Assembly: GCA_964500205.1 (NCBI GenBank)
Contig: CAZCNS010000014.1
Location: 1-64,000, forward strand
Direction: 5' to 3'
DNA from: UBA10329 sp964500205
GTDB lineage: Bacteria; Bacteroidota; Bacteroidia; UBA10329
Length of the DNA stretch: 64,000 nucleotides
Part shown: in pieces, positions 34,359 to 43,271 of the stretch
Position numbering within the stretch: the first letter of the stretch is position 1
Layout: each line of letters starts with the position of its first letter
Program-made: the position numbers and the translations under genes
The notes under the pieces: model-generated
What the model was told of the DNA's origin: nothing
The model's database searches: none
Seen by the model: the letters and a program-made list of their open reading frames with translations, nothing else

Positions 34359-34401
34359 GGGCGGCAAAGGTGGCGAATCGCTGCACGCGGCAGCCAACTG
34401 C

Positions 34402-35478
34402 TCAGAACCTGACCTTCAGCGCAACAGGGCCGAGTTCGCCCAACTGACCGTTGTCAACGAACACAGCACGGCCTTTACGGGCTACCACCTCCCAAGCCGT
34501 CAGGCCCACGATATCCTCTACTACTCCGGCAGCCTTGACATCAGACACCGCATCGAAGGTGGTATCACTGGTGATGAGTGCAGGCTGCGTGTGACCATTG
34601 GACACGATAATCAGCTCTCCACGGCCTTCCTTGGCGGCCCGATAGATGTCTGCCAGATCGGTCACGACCTTGCCCTGCCCGATGGCATGTTTAAGCTCAT
34701 CTACTGCCTGCTGCTTGCGCTCGGCCTGCACTTCCTTCATCACAGCCCATGCCTGAGCGGCCAACTGATGAGGTGAGGTGGCGTTGTAGTTGATGGCAGC
34801 CTTGCCCACGTACACATCGGGGCGGTCGGCCACTTGCATCAGTCGACTGTGGTTGTCCTCTGTGGCAATGACCACGCATGGCAGACCTGATTCAGCACTG
34901 ACACGCACCACGGCCTTGTCCACCTTGTTGAGGAATTCACGCACGAGGTTGTCCATGGCCTTCGAGTCGCTTTGACGGGCGGCATTGGTCTCGTAATGCG
35001 GGTTCTCGGAAAAAGGGAAATCCTGATCGTACACCTCCCCTATCATGGCATCGTTCATGGCCTCGAACAGTGACACACCTCTTTGCGACAGCACAAGCAC
35101 AAGATACTCCTCGCTGCGATTGTAGGCGACCAGAAGAGGACGGATGGCGAACGAGTCGGAGATATGCACTCCGGGTGCATCTGCCGGGTAGGCGATGCGC
35201 ACCGCCTCAGCTACACCATCGGCCACGAAAAGATGCAGACTGTCGAAGTTCTCGCGCTCATTGATGGTGCCCGCCAGCGCATTCAGACTTTCGATCAGTG
35301 CCACCGTCTCGCGCTTGCCGAACTCTGACTCCAATCGCTCAGACGCCTCACGAACGAGGTTTTTCAGCATAATGACATCCTGAGCGCAGTCAGGATGTGT
35401 GCGATGGGTGTTCAAAGAGATGGTGAGGCAGGGCGCTCCTTTCTTCTTTGCGAGGTGACCGAGGGTTTCTTTCAGCAT
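34402..35478 (-). CDS. baeRF3-type release-factor-like protein
   Basis: 358 residues. The order of strands and helices (PCLTISLNTHRTHPDCAQD at the start, VLVLSQRGVSLFEA, YETNAARQ, VDKAVV...PCVVIATEDN, and a final domain with LIIVSNGHTQPALI) fits the bacterial archaeo-eukaryotic release factor family 3, related to the eRF1 core. These are predicted to act on the ribosome or on stalled translation; experiments are scarce. The ATG at 35478 is preferred over the upstream in-frame start. Confidence 0.78.
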   Translation of the reverse strand: MLKETLGHLAKKKGAPCLTISLNTHRTHPDCAQDVIMLKNLVREASERLESEFGKRETVALIESLNALAGTINERENFDSLHLFVADGVAEAVRIAYPADAPGVHISDSFAIRPLLVAYNRSEEYLVLVLSQRGVSLFEAMNDAMIGEVYDQDFPFSENPHYETNAARQSDSKAMDNLVREFLNKVDKAVVRVSAESGLPCVVIATEDNHSRLMQVADRPDVYVGKAAINYNATSPHQLAAQAWAVMKEVQAERKQQAVDELKHAIGQGKVVTDLADIYRAAKEGRGELIIVSNGHTQPALITSDTTFDAVSDVKAAGVVEDIVGLTAWEVVARKGRAVFVDNGQLGELGPVALKVRF

Positions 35479-35566
35479 GATCCATCTTTGTTTAGGTGAG
35501 CATTGTGCTTTCGACAAAGATGACCAGTACCTTATTGGAATGACATGAGAACGGTCAGTTTCACTA

Positions 35567-37324
35567 TCATTTGATCACAACCAAACGTTGGGAGGAAGAA
35601 GCTGACATGCTTTCGAACCTGATGATGTAAAGACCATTTGTCAATCCGGCCAGGCTCATCTGCAATCTGCCATCGCTCACTGACTGGGTGAGGATGGTCC
35701 TGCCTGCCATGTCAAGAAGGGTGATGTGAGCCGGCTCGGCTGTCAGGCCGGTGAGGTTCAGCATGTCGGCTGTCGGGTTCGGGAACATGGTGAAGGCATC
35801 TGTTGCGTGAGCGTCAAGCCCTGTGACAGTTCCGGTGACATTGAATCTCCACCAGCCTTGCGGGGCGGTCATGGGTCTCACCTGCTGCTTGCCGCTGTTG
35901 GCCTGGGCATGGATGTAATAGAACACCTCGCTGCCTGCCTGCTGCGATGGGATGAAACCCGTCCACGTGTGGGCCGTGGCATCGGTCAGGGTCATGGATG
36001 CGGGTGCATAGCCTGCGGTGGTGTCAGTGGTCCAGTAAAGTGTGGCATCGGCAATACCGGAGGCGTGGGTGATGAGCGCATTCACCTCAAAATCATCTTG
36101 TTGAAAAGGCACGTCCCGGAGCGGCTGATGAGAGATGAGGAGCGGGTCGCTGGAGGCCACCTCCTTGGTGATGCAGTGAATGGCCCCTGATGCGCTGATG
36201 ACCTGATTGCAGTCGAGCCCGACCACCTTGTATCCGGGCAATGCCTCGCGGTAGATGCGCAGGGCGGTGGTGTCCCATTGCTCCTCGTAGGTGGGGACGA
36301 GGACGGTCTTGTTCACGAAGACCGAATTGGTGTAGGTGCGGTAGTGTGCATTGGGGTTGTTGGGATACTGCCCGTTGTGGGGCGGCATCGGGATGCGGAT
36401 GACCTTGTAGGGCGTACCATAGACCGACATGAAGTTGTTGAGCACGTATTGCAGATTGGCCTCTATCTGCGGACCATCGGCCACACCGGGCGGGTACTGC
36501 CCCACGAGCAGGGTCTCTTCGTCCAGCAGCTTCATGTGCATGTCGATGTGGTGGATGCCATCGTAGGGCAGGTTGGTCATCTTGATATAGCGGTCTATGC
36601 CCATGAAATCCTGCATGATCTGATCGACCTGCGCCTCAGTCTTTCCGCTGACCCCGTAAGGATTTCCGGGTTCGTTCTCCTCGAGGATGAGTTCTGATGA
36701 GAAGGCGGTGCCGAAACCATCGACCATGAAATTGCCACCTGTGTTGACCAGGTCGTTGGGCGCAACCAATGTGCGATACAGGGGTCTGTCGAGCATTTCA
36801 GCCAATGCTACGGGAATGACATCATCGAGCGGGCGGGGACGGTTGTAGATCCAATCGACCCAGCTGGCATCGCCCACCATGTTGTCATAGATGGTCCATT
36901 GGCCGTAGTCGCGTATCCAGATGCTGTTGCTCGGTTCGTTGACGAAGACGATGTTGGCCAAGGTGACACCCCCTTCAAGCAGATGGTCCTCCACTTCAGA
37001 TTGAAAGGAGGATGGTGTGACAATGTAAACGGTGGTCTCTTCCTTGGCATGACGGGCGATGTCGCGGAGGAGGTTGCGCACCCAAGTGCCATTCCAGCGG
37101 ATGACGAGGCCATCGATCTCCTCCCACTCTCCGGGCACGCGCACGGGCCCGGTGGGCGGGGTGGTGATGCCGCGGCCCGAGACCTCGGGCAGTGCGAGTG
37201 GCAGCATGTTGCGCTCCTCATCAGTGAGGCCCTTGGGAAGGAACTGCGCGATGCCGAGGGATGGCAGCAGGGCGGCCATGATGAGGAGAACGAACGTTTT
37301 TTGGGGAAAGGAGAAGTGCTTCAT
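35567..37324 (-). CDS. exported agmatine/peptidylarginine deiminase-like enzyme with T9SS tail
   Basis: 585 residues. Signal peptide (ending GIAQ, about 27), then the PAD-type guanidino-modifying fold: Asp139 in IWIRDYGQW, His258/His259 and Asp261 in GIHHIDMH, and the nucleophile Cys384 in ASGAIHCITKE. After an Ig-like region, the C-terminal 75 residues (MFPNPTADMLNLTG...GLYIIRFES...LVVIK) form a typical type A T9SS sorting domain. It probably deiminates agmatine, arginine or peptidyl-arginine outside the cell. Confidence 0.93.
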   Translation of the reverse strand: MKHFSFPQKTFVLLIMAALLPSLGIAQFLPKGLTDEERNMLPLALPEVSGRGITTPPTGPVRVPGEWEEIDGLVIRWNGTWVRNLLRDIARHAKEETTVYIVTPSSFQSEVEDHLLEGGVTLANIVFVNEPSNSIWIRDYGQWTIYDNMVGDASWVDWIYNRPRPLDDVIPVALAEMLDRPLYRTLVAPNDLVNTGGNFMVDGFGTAFSSELILEENEPGNPYGVSGKTEAQVDQIMQDFMGIDRYIKMTNLPYDGIHHIDMHMKLLDEETLLVGQYPPGVADGPQIEANLQYVLNNFMSVYGTPYKVIRIPMPPHNGQYPNNPNAHYRTYTNSVFVNKTVLVPTYEEQWDTTALRIYREALPGYKVVGLDCNQVISASGAIHCITKEVASSDPLLISHQPLRDVPFQQDDFEVNALITHASGIADATLYWTTDTTAGYAPASMTLTDATAHTWTGFIPSQQAGSEVFYYIHAQANSGKQQVRPMTAPQGWWRFNVTGTVTGLDAHATDAFTMFPNPTADMLNLTGLTAEPAHITLLDMAGRTILTQSVSDGRLQMSLAGLTNGLYIIRFESMSASSSQRLVVIK

Positions 37325-37328
37325 GTCC

Positions 37329-37336
37329 CAAATGTA
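37329..37336 (-). promoter_or_regulatory. -7 element TACATTTG of the deiminase gene
   Basis: Exact TAnnTTTG match on the minus strand, 4 bases before the ATG at 37324. Another nearly leaderless gene. Confidence 0.75.
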
Positions 37337-37431
37337 AGCGGTCTGTTGATACATGGCGGGGCCACAACTGACAGAAGGCAAGGATGCAACGGGCAGGGTG
37401 CGGGTATCTTCGCGGCCTTGACCACTCATTC

Positions 37432-38073
37432 ATGCTGAAACAACGCACACTGACCCTCGGAGAGGAAATGGCGAATGCCATAACGCATGGCATCGGACTG
37501 CTGCTGTCGCTGGTGGCACTGCCGCTGCTGGTGGTGGTGAGCCACGGGCAGAGCACCACGGTGGGTCTGGTGGGCACGGTGACCTATGCGTTCTCGCTGC
37601 TGCTGATGTTCTCCTCGTCCACCATTTATCATGCGCTGCCGGGGCCGCGCAGCAAGCTGGTGATGAAGAAGCTGGATCACATCAGCATCTACTTCCTCAT
37701 TGCGGGTAGCTATACGTTTGTGATATTGAACCGTATGGCTGACAGCACGGGGTTCACTTTCCTGGCTGTGCTGTGGGCGATGGCATTGGGTGGTATCTGG
37801 TTCAAGGCGAAGTATGCGCAGCGGTATAATGTGCTGAGCACGGTGATCTATGTGCTGATGGCGTATATCCTGCTGCTTGACCCGTGGGCATTTCTTCTTG
37901 CCCTTAAGAAGGATGCGGCCCTGCTGCTGATCGGTGGTGGGCTGCTGTACACGGTGGGTGCTGTGTTCTATCTGTGGAAGAGCCTGAAATGGGCGCACAC
38001 GGTGTGGCATGTGCTGGTGCTGGGCGGTGCGGCCTGCCACTATCTGGGTTTTTTACGGGAGCTTGCTGAGTGA
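37432..38073 (+). CDS. hemolysin III / YqfA-type PAQR membrane protein
   Basis: 213 residues, seven membrane segments. Family motifs: EEMANAITHGIG, SSSTIYHAL (Ser and His of the metal site), KLDHISIYFLIAGSYTF and HTVWHVLVLGGAACHYLG, giving the conserved Ser/His/Asp/His set of the hydrolase-like PAQR superfamily. The ATG at 37432 starts the family homology; TATCTTCG at 37405-37412 is a plausible -7 element. Despite the family name, haemolytic activity is not implied. Confidence 0.9.
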   Translation: MLKQRTLTLGEEMANAITHGIGLLLSLVALPLLVVVSHGQSTTVGLVGTVTYAFSLLLMFSSSTIYHALPGPRSKLVMKKLDHISIYFLIAGSYTFVILNRMADSTGFTFLAVLWAMALGGIWFKAKYAQRYNVLSTVIYVLMAYILLLDPWAFLLALKKDAALLLIGGGLLYTVGAVFYLWKSLKWAHTVWHVLVLGGAACHYLGFLRELAE

Positions 38074-38082
38074 GCTGTATGT

Positions 38083-41000
38083 CTATTCCAACCCAAGGCT
38101 GTCTATTCTTCTTAACCAATTGACGGTAAGGCTGATGTGGCCGAACTCCTCGGTGACCTTGCCGCGCAGCAGGTAGCATCCGGGGCCGCGGAAGGGATAG
38201 CGTGCGGCAGTCTGTGGGAAATGGACGGTGTCTATCCACTGGCCCTCCAGATCGATGAGCGTACCGAAGTGCATCTTCTGGCGGTGGACGGTGCTGGTCT
38301 GCTTGACGTGGACGCGGTAGCCGAGGATCTCGATGTCCTGTCCGACCATGGCGCGCATGTGGCGCACGGTGAGGGTGGGCAGGCCGGTGCGGTCTATCAT
38401 TTGGAAGGGTGAGGCTGTGATGGGGAAGCCGAGCAGTTCGACCTCATCGTAGGCGTTCTCGAGGGGGTGCTGCCAGAGTTGGGGCAGGGTGAAATCCTTG
38501 GTCTCGGGGCGGAAGAGCTGCGGTGACGGCTCGCGCTTGGGGGCGTGGCCGAGGAGGTAGTGGATGTCCCAGAGCAGTTCCTTCTTGTTCTTGCCTGCGC
38601 AACGCAGGGCCCCCACGCGGATGAGCAGTATCCACTGATCGAGGCTGATGGCGGTGCGCTGCACGGCATGGCGGAGGTCTGCGAAGGGGCCGTGGTGTTC
38701 CCGTTCGCGCAGCAGGGTTTTCATGGTCTCCTCGCGCAGCCCGTGGATGAAACCGAGGCCGATGAAGATGACCGAACCGCGCAGCACGGCCCCGATGCCG
38801 CTGCGGTTGATGCAGGGCAGTTCGAGGGTGGCCCCGTGCTTGCTGGCCTCGTGGAGGTAGATCTGCCGGGAGTAGAATCCGCCTCCGTTGTTGACCGTGG
38901 CGGTCATGTACTCCAGCGGGTAGTATGCCTTGAGGAACAGGCACTGGTAGCTCTCGACCGCGTAGCTGGCGGAGTGGCCCTTGGCGAAGGCATAGCCTGC
39001 GAAGCTCTCCATCTGGCGCCACACGTCACGCGCCACTCCTTCATCGCGGCCCAGCTTCTGGCAGTTCTCCATGAACTGCACCTGCACATTGTCGAACTCT
39101 GCGCGGTTGCGGAACTTGCCGCTCATGCCTCTGCGCAGTACATCGGCCTCACCGGGCGAAAGCCCTGCGAAGTGGTGTGCCACCTTGATGACATCCTCCT
39201 GATAGACCATGACGCCATAGGTCTCGGGCATGAGTTCGAGGAGGATGGGATGGGCCTCTTTGCGCTTCTCGGGGTTGCGGTGGCGGATGATGTACTGGTT
39301 CATCATGCCGCTCTGTGCCACGCCCGGCCGGATGACCGAACTGGCGGCCACCAGGCCGAGGTAGTCGCCCACGCGCAGCTTGGTGAGCAGCATGCGCATG
39401 GCGGGCGACTCGATGTAGAAGCACCCGATGGCGTTGCCTGCGGCCAGGAGTGCGTTGCATCTCTCATCCTGGTAGAACCGCTTGACATCGTGGATATCGA
39501 CCTCCTCTCCCCTGTTCTGGCGGATGATGGTGAGGGTGTCCTTGATCTTGGCGAGGCCGCGCTGGCCGAGGATGTCCCACTTGAACAGCCCGATGTCCTC
39601 GGCCACCACCATGTCGAAATGCACGGTAGGGAAGCCCTTCGGAGGAAGGAAGGTGGCGGTGTAGGTGTGGATGGGCGCATCGCTGATGAGGATTCCTGCC
39701 GAGTGGGGCGAGAGGTGGCTGGGGCGGTCGTGGAGCAGGTCGGCATAGCGGAGTACGAGACGGCCGAGCTGGTCCTCTGCGGTCATGGTCTGCTGCAAGC
39801 GCACGATATCGTCCGAGGGCAGGCCGAACACCTTGCCCAGCTCGCGGATGACGGACTTGCGCTGGAAGGTGACATAGGCCCCGCACAGGGCCACATGCGG
39901 GAACCGCTCGAAGATGAAGCGCGTGACATCCTCGCGGTCGCGCCACGAGAAGTCGATGTCGAAATCGGGCGGACTCTTCCGGAACAGGTTGATGAACCGC
40001 TCGAAATAGAGGTTGAGATGGATGGGGTCAACGTCCGTGATGCCGATGAGATACGACACGATGCTGTTGGCCCCGCTGCCGCGCCCCACGTGGAAGTAGC
40101 CTTGGCTGTTGGCATACTGCACGATCTCGTGGCTGATGAGGAAATAGGACACGAAGCCCTTGTCGCGGATGGTCTGCAGCTCGCGGTCGAGGCGGTCGGC
40201 CACCTCAGTGGCGGGGCTGTTGCCGTAGCGGTAGGCGATGCCATCGAGGCAGAGCTTTCTCAATAGTTCGAAATCATCCCCGTCATTGCCTGTGAAAGTG
40301 CGCTGGTTGCGATGGCCGTGCTGCTCCAGAGGTGCGAAGGCCACGCGGCAGTTTTCAATCACGCGCTCCGTATTGGAAAGCAATACGGGGAAATCGGCAT
40401 AAGCGGTGCGCAGTTCCGCATCGGTGCGCAGCAGGTCATCGGGGTTTCCTTCCTCCATTTTCGGCAGTCGGCTCAGGAGCGTGTTGCAGGCCATGGCGCG
40501 CAGCAGGCGGTGCGCGTTGAAATCGGTCTTGGTGCGGAAGGTGGCGGTGGGCAGGGACACCAGTTTGTCAGGATGGTCTTTCCACGGGGAAAATGGAAGC
40601 TGGCGGAGGTCGGAGGGAGTGATACCGATGAATTCGTTGACGCGCAGCGTTACAGTTAAACGCCCCCCCCGTCCGCCTATGGCGGACTCCCCCCCTTGCC
40701 AGGGGGGGAGTTCCCCGCCCGCAGCAGCTCCCCTCCTGGAAAGTTGAAAATCCCGATCCCTTCGGGAGAGGGGTTGGGGGAGGTCATTTATACAATTCGG
40801 GGAGAGGTCTTTTCGGAACGGATAAATCACAACCACATCCCTGAACGCAGGCGCATGCCAAGGAATCCGCTTCTTCTCGGTGGTGAGGAACTGCGACAGG
40901 TAGGCGTTGATCTCGCGGAAGCCGTCATTGCTGCGGGCCACGGCCACGAACATGCGCTCGGCCCCGTTGCGGAAGTCCACCCCCAGCGAGAGGTCGATAT

Positions 41001-41163
41001 CATACTTCGGGGCCAGTCGCAGCAGGTCGTGGCAGGCGGAGGTGTTGTTGATGTCGGTGACCACCAGCCGCGTGATGCCCCGCTGCTGCGCCTCAGCAAG
41101 CAGTTCCTCGGGTGACATGGTGCCATAGAGGAGGCTGAAATGGGTGTGGGCGAACTGGGGCAA
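38083..41163 (-). CDS. dnaE: DNA polymerase III alpha subunit, DnaE type, with internal insertion
   Basis: 1026 residues from a TTG at 41163, which directly precedes the PHP-domain start FAHTHFSLLYGT. Catalytic Asp residues lie in SPPDFDIDFSWRDR and the helix-hairpin-helix and OB regions follow. At about 1030 residues it is shorter than replicative DnaE, and it is followed in the same direction of reading by the dinB side of a translesion pair, so it may be an accessory, error-prone copy. Residues about 122-172 are a Gly/Arg/Pro-rich insertion encoded by hairpin-forming DNA (see 40650-40800) within the PHP domain. Confidence 0.9.
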   Translation of the reverse strand: MPQFAHTHFSLLYGTMSPEELLAEAQQRGITRLVVTDINNTSACHDLLRLAPKYDIDLSLGVDFRNGAERMFVAVARSNDGFREINAYLSQFLTTEKKRIPWHAPAFRDVVVIYPFRKDLSPNCINDLPQPLSRRDRDFQLSRRGAAAGGELPPWQGGESAIGGRGGRLTVTLRVNEFIGITPSDLRQLPFSPWKDHPDKLVSLPTATFRTKTDFNAHRLLRAMACNTLLSRLPKMEEGNPDDLLRTDAELRTAYADFPVLLSNTERVIENCRVAFAPLEQHGHRNQRTFTGNDGDDFELLRKLCLDGIAYRYGNSPATEVADRLDRELQTIRDKGFVSYFLISHEIVQYANSQGYFHVGRGSGANSIVSYLIGITDVDPIHLNLYFERFINLFRKSPPDFDIDFSWRDREDVTRFIFERFPHVALCGAYVTFQRKSVIRELGKVFGLPSDDIVRLQQTMTAEDQLGRLVLRYADLLHDRPSHLSPHSAGILISDAPIHTYTATFLPPKGFPTVHFDMVVAEDIGLFKWDILGQRGLAKIKDTLTIIRQNRGEEVDIHDVKRFYQDERCNALLAAGNAIGCFYIESPAMRMLLTKLRVGDYLGLVAASSVIRPGVAQSGMMNQYIIRHRNPEKRKEAHPILLELMPETYGVMVYQEDVIKVAHHFAGLSPGEADVLRRGMSGKFRNRAEFDNVQVQFMENCQKLGRDEGVARDVWRQMESFAGYAFAKGHSASYAVESYQCLFLKAYYPLEYMTATVNNGGGFYSRQIYLHEASKHGATLELPCINRSGIGAVLRGSVIFIGLGFIHGLREETMKTLLREREHHGPFADLRHAVQRTAISLDQWILLIRVGALRCAGKNKKELLWDIHYLLGHAPKREPSPQLFRPETKDFTLPQLWQHPLENAYDEVELLGFPITASPFQMIDRTGLPTLTVRHMRAMVGQDIEILGYRVHVKQTSTVHRQKMHFGTLIDLEGQWIDTVHFPQTAARYPFRGPGCYLLRGKVTEEFGHISLTVNWLRRIDSLGLE
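40650..40800. repeat. palindromic element inserted in-frame in dnaE
   Basis: About 150 bases made of nested hairpins: GTCCGCC/GGCGGAC (40671-40687), a run of C paired with a run of G (about 40688-40709), and TCCCGA/TTCGGGA (about 40751-40767). Sequences built of C-rich and G-rich blocks like this are scattered between genes in many Bacteroidota as small non-autonomous elements. Here the element is read through in frame and adds about 50 residues absent from the family. Confidence 0.75.
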
Positions 41164-41219
41164 GGGAGTGCTTAATGGGAATCGGAAATGGCGTTCAGGG
41201 TAGCAAACGACCAAAGGTG

Positions 41220-41227
41220 TAAATTTG
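41220..41227 (+). promoter_or_regulatory. -7 element TAAATTTG of the RelE pair, abutting a divergent element
   Basis: Exact TAnnTTTG match 30 bases before the antitoxin ATG. A minus-strand near-match for dnaE (CACCTTTG, about 41212-41219) directly abuts it, so the two promoters are face to back and RNA polymerase could not serve both at once. Confidence 0.6.
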
Positions 41228-41257
41228 GATTCTGCACAGCAGTTGAAAATCCAAGCG

Positions 41258-41497
41258 ATGAGCACCAAGGAGAATTTCCATATTCTGATAGACCAGATCG
41301 AGGATGAGCGGGCATTAAGCAGCTATTATGAGTTGTTCAAGAAATTGCGGCAGCAGGAAACCGGTCGACTTTGGAAAAGCCTTTCTGCCAGTGAGCAACA
41401 GGAGCTGATGGTGGCCTACGATGAGAGTTTCGATGCGGAGAATCTGATTCCTCACAACGAGGTGAAGCGGGAACACGGTAAATGGCTGAACGGATAG
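41258..41497 (+). CDS. antitoxin of RelE/ParE-type pair
   Basis: 79 residues, acidic, helical (MSTKENFHILIDQIEDERALSSYYELFKKL), in the family of short antitoxins whose tail ends in a basic turn. The ATG at 41258 is preferred to the upstream start. Overlaps the toxin gene by 16 bases. Confidence 0.8.
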   Translation: MSTKENFHILIDQIEDERALSSYYELFKKLRQQETGRLWKSLSASEQQELMVAYDESFDAENLIPHNEVKREHGKWLNG

Positions 41498-41778
41498 TCT
41501 GGACTGTACGCGCCCGAAAAAGCTTCAACCGCATCATTTCCTTTCTTGAGGAAGAATGGGGCGAACGTGTCACAGTCAATTTTGTGAGGAGAGCGTACGG
41601 CATCATTGAACTTCTTGCAGAACATCCCTCTCTTGGTTCGCTGGAGAAGGTTGAGGAACAGATTCGCGGTTTTCCCATCACTGAGCACAATCGACTTTTC
41701 TATCGGGTCACAGAGGATGGCATCATTCTCTTGAACTTCTTTGATACCCGCTCAGGCAAACGGAGAAGGAAATTCTGA
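41482..41778 (+). CDS. RelE/ParE family toxin
   Basis: 98 residues with the family pattern VRARKSFNRIISFLEEEWGE, HPSLGSLEK...IRGFPITEHNRLFYRV and a final ILLNFFDTRSGKRRRKF strand with the DxR motif. Convergent with dinB, 8 bases away. It is the second such toxin of the window and not close in sequence to the one at 30712. Confidence 0.87.
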   Translation: MAERIVWTVRARKSFNRIISFLEEEWGERVTVNFVRRAYGIIELLAEHPSLGSLEKVEEQIRGFPITEHNRLFYRVTEDGIILLNFFDTRSGKRRRKF

Positions 41779-41786
41779 CCGAAAAC

Positions 41787-42998
41787 TCACGCCCTCCTGT
41801 GCGCGGGGATCACAATGGGCTGACCATCGAAGGGGTTTCCTGAGCGGCCTATGCCTTTGGAACCCATCGCCACGGCCCGTTTCACCGCGTCCTGCCCATA
41901 GCGGTTGCGGATCTTGTCCATGGCGCTGTAGAGCTGCAGCAGATGACTGCTCTCGTCAAAGAGGTTCATCTGCTCGCCACCACCTACCAGATGGCTGAAC
42001 CGCACGCTCACGAGCCGGAGCAGCACCCTGCGGTCGAAGAGCTGGCGGAAGAGCGAGATGGCGGTCTCGATGAGCACGTGGTCCGATGCCGTGTAGGGAA
42101 TGCGCAACTGCTTGCTGTGCGTCTGGAAATCGGAGTAGCGCACCCGCACCGAAACGCAGGCCGTCAGTTTGCTGCCATTGCGGAGCTGATAGGCAAGGTT
42201 CTCGGCCATGGCGCGGATGATGCTTTCGAGCTTCACCATGTCCGATGTGTCGTTCTCGAAGGTGCGCTCTATGGATATGGACTTGCGCTCGTGCCACGGC
42301 TCCACGGGCGTGTTGTCTATGCCCTGCGCCTTTTTCCAGAGCGAGGTGCCGTTCTTGCCCATCACGCGCTCCAGCAGTTCGATGGGCATTTCCTGCACTG
42401 TCTTCACCTTCTCCACGCCCATGCTGCGCAGCAGGCGGTAGGTCTGGTCGCCCACCATCGGGATGCGCTTCACGGAGAGCGGTGCGAGGAAGGGTTTCTC
42501 GGTGCCCTCGGGAATCTCGCGGTGGTTGTTGGGCTTGGCCTCGCCCGTGCCCACCTTGGCCACGGTCTTGCTGGTCGATAGCGCGAAGGAGATGGGCAGT
42601 CCCGTCTCGCGGATGATGCGCTGACGCAGTTCCTGCCCCCACTTGTAGCACCCGAAGAAGCGGTCCATGCCCGACACGTCTATGTAGAACTCATCGATGG
42701 ACGATTTCTCGAAAAGGGGCGAATCCTCCTTGATGATGTCGGTCACCATGTCGGAGAAACGGCTGTAGGTACCGCTGTTGCCGCGGATGACCACCGCTTC
42801 GGGGCATAGCTGCCGCGCCATCTTCATCGGCATGGCCGAATGGATGCCGAATGCCCGCGCCTCATAGCTGCACGAGGCCACCACGCCCCGGTCGGTGATG
42901 CCACCGATGAGCACGGGCCGGCCGTTGAGCCGGCTGTCCAACTGCCGCTCGCACGAGACGAAGAACGAATCGAGGTCTATGTGGATGATGCTCTTCAA
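41787..42998 (-). CDS. dinB: DNA polymerase IV (Y family)
   Basis: 403 residues. N-terminal IIHIDLDSFFVSCERQ with the first catalytic acid, YEARAFGIHSAMP, and the second catalytic pair in SSIDEFYIDVSG. Thumb, little-finger domain and a C-terminal QMNLFD stretch that resembles a beta-clamp binding motif. Translesion synthesis past damaged bases. Same direction as dnaE, separated from it by the RelE pair on the other strand. Confidence 0.96.
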   Translation of the reverse strand: MKSIIHIDLDSFFVSCERQLDSRLNGRPVLIGGITDRGVVASCSYEARAFGIHSAMPMKMARQLCPEAVVIRGNSGTYSRFSDMVTDIIKEDSPLFEKSSIDEFYIDVSGMDRFFGCYKWGQELRQRIIRETGLPISFALSTSKTVAKVGTGEAKPNNHREIPEGTEKPFLAPLSVKRIPMVGDQTYRLLRSMGVEKVKTVQEMPIELLERVMGKNGTSLWKKAQGIDNTPVEPWHERKSISIERTFENDTSDMVKLESIIRAMAENLAYQLRNGSKLTACVSVRVRYSDFQTHSKQLRIPYTASDHVLIETAISLFRQLFDRRVLLRLVSVRFSHLVGGGEQMNLFDESSHLLQLYSAMDKIRNRYGQDAVKRAVAMGSKGIGRSGNPFDGQPIVIPAHRRA

Positions 42999-42999
42999 T

Positions 43000-43026
43000 T
43001 GATTATTGATGAGTGATTATTGATGA
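43000..43026. repeat. tandem 13-bp repeat upstream of dinB
   Basis: TGATTATTGATGA occurs twice (43000-43012 and 43014-43026), starting 2 bases before the dinB start codon. Further upstream a 16-bp imperfect direct repeat (CTGAAAACCTGATAGG and CTGAAACCCTGATACG) lies at 43041-43072. They could be regulator sites. From 43073 to 43258 nothing else was seen except a small dyad (CCGTAA/TTACGG, about 43212-43228). Confidence 0.55.
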
Positions 43027-43258
43027 TTTGGACTCGACATCTGAAAACCTGATAGGCTGAAACCCTGATACGCCCTTGCAAAAACGGGGGCTTGAAGTTA
43101 GGTGCGCGTGAAGTGCTGCCGATGTCCGAGGACAGTCGCAAGACAGGAAAAAGTTGTTCACAGAGAGAAAGGTGGCAATGCGTCATGTTGCCACAAAGCA
43201 GCACTGGCAGACCGTAACCTATTTACGGTCAGGAAGGACGTTCATCTTTACACACCAC

Positions 43259-43266
43259 TACCTTTG
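43259..43266 (+). promoter_or_regulatory. -7 element TACCTTTG
   Basis: Exact TAnnTTTG match 5 bases before the ATG of the pectate-lyase-like gene. Confidence 0.75.
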
Positions 43267-43271
43267 ATACC

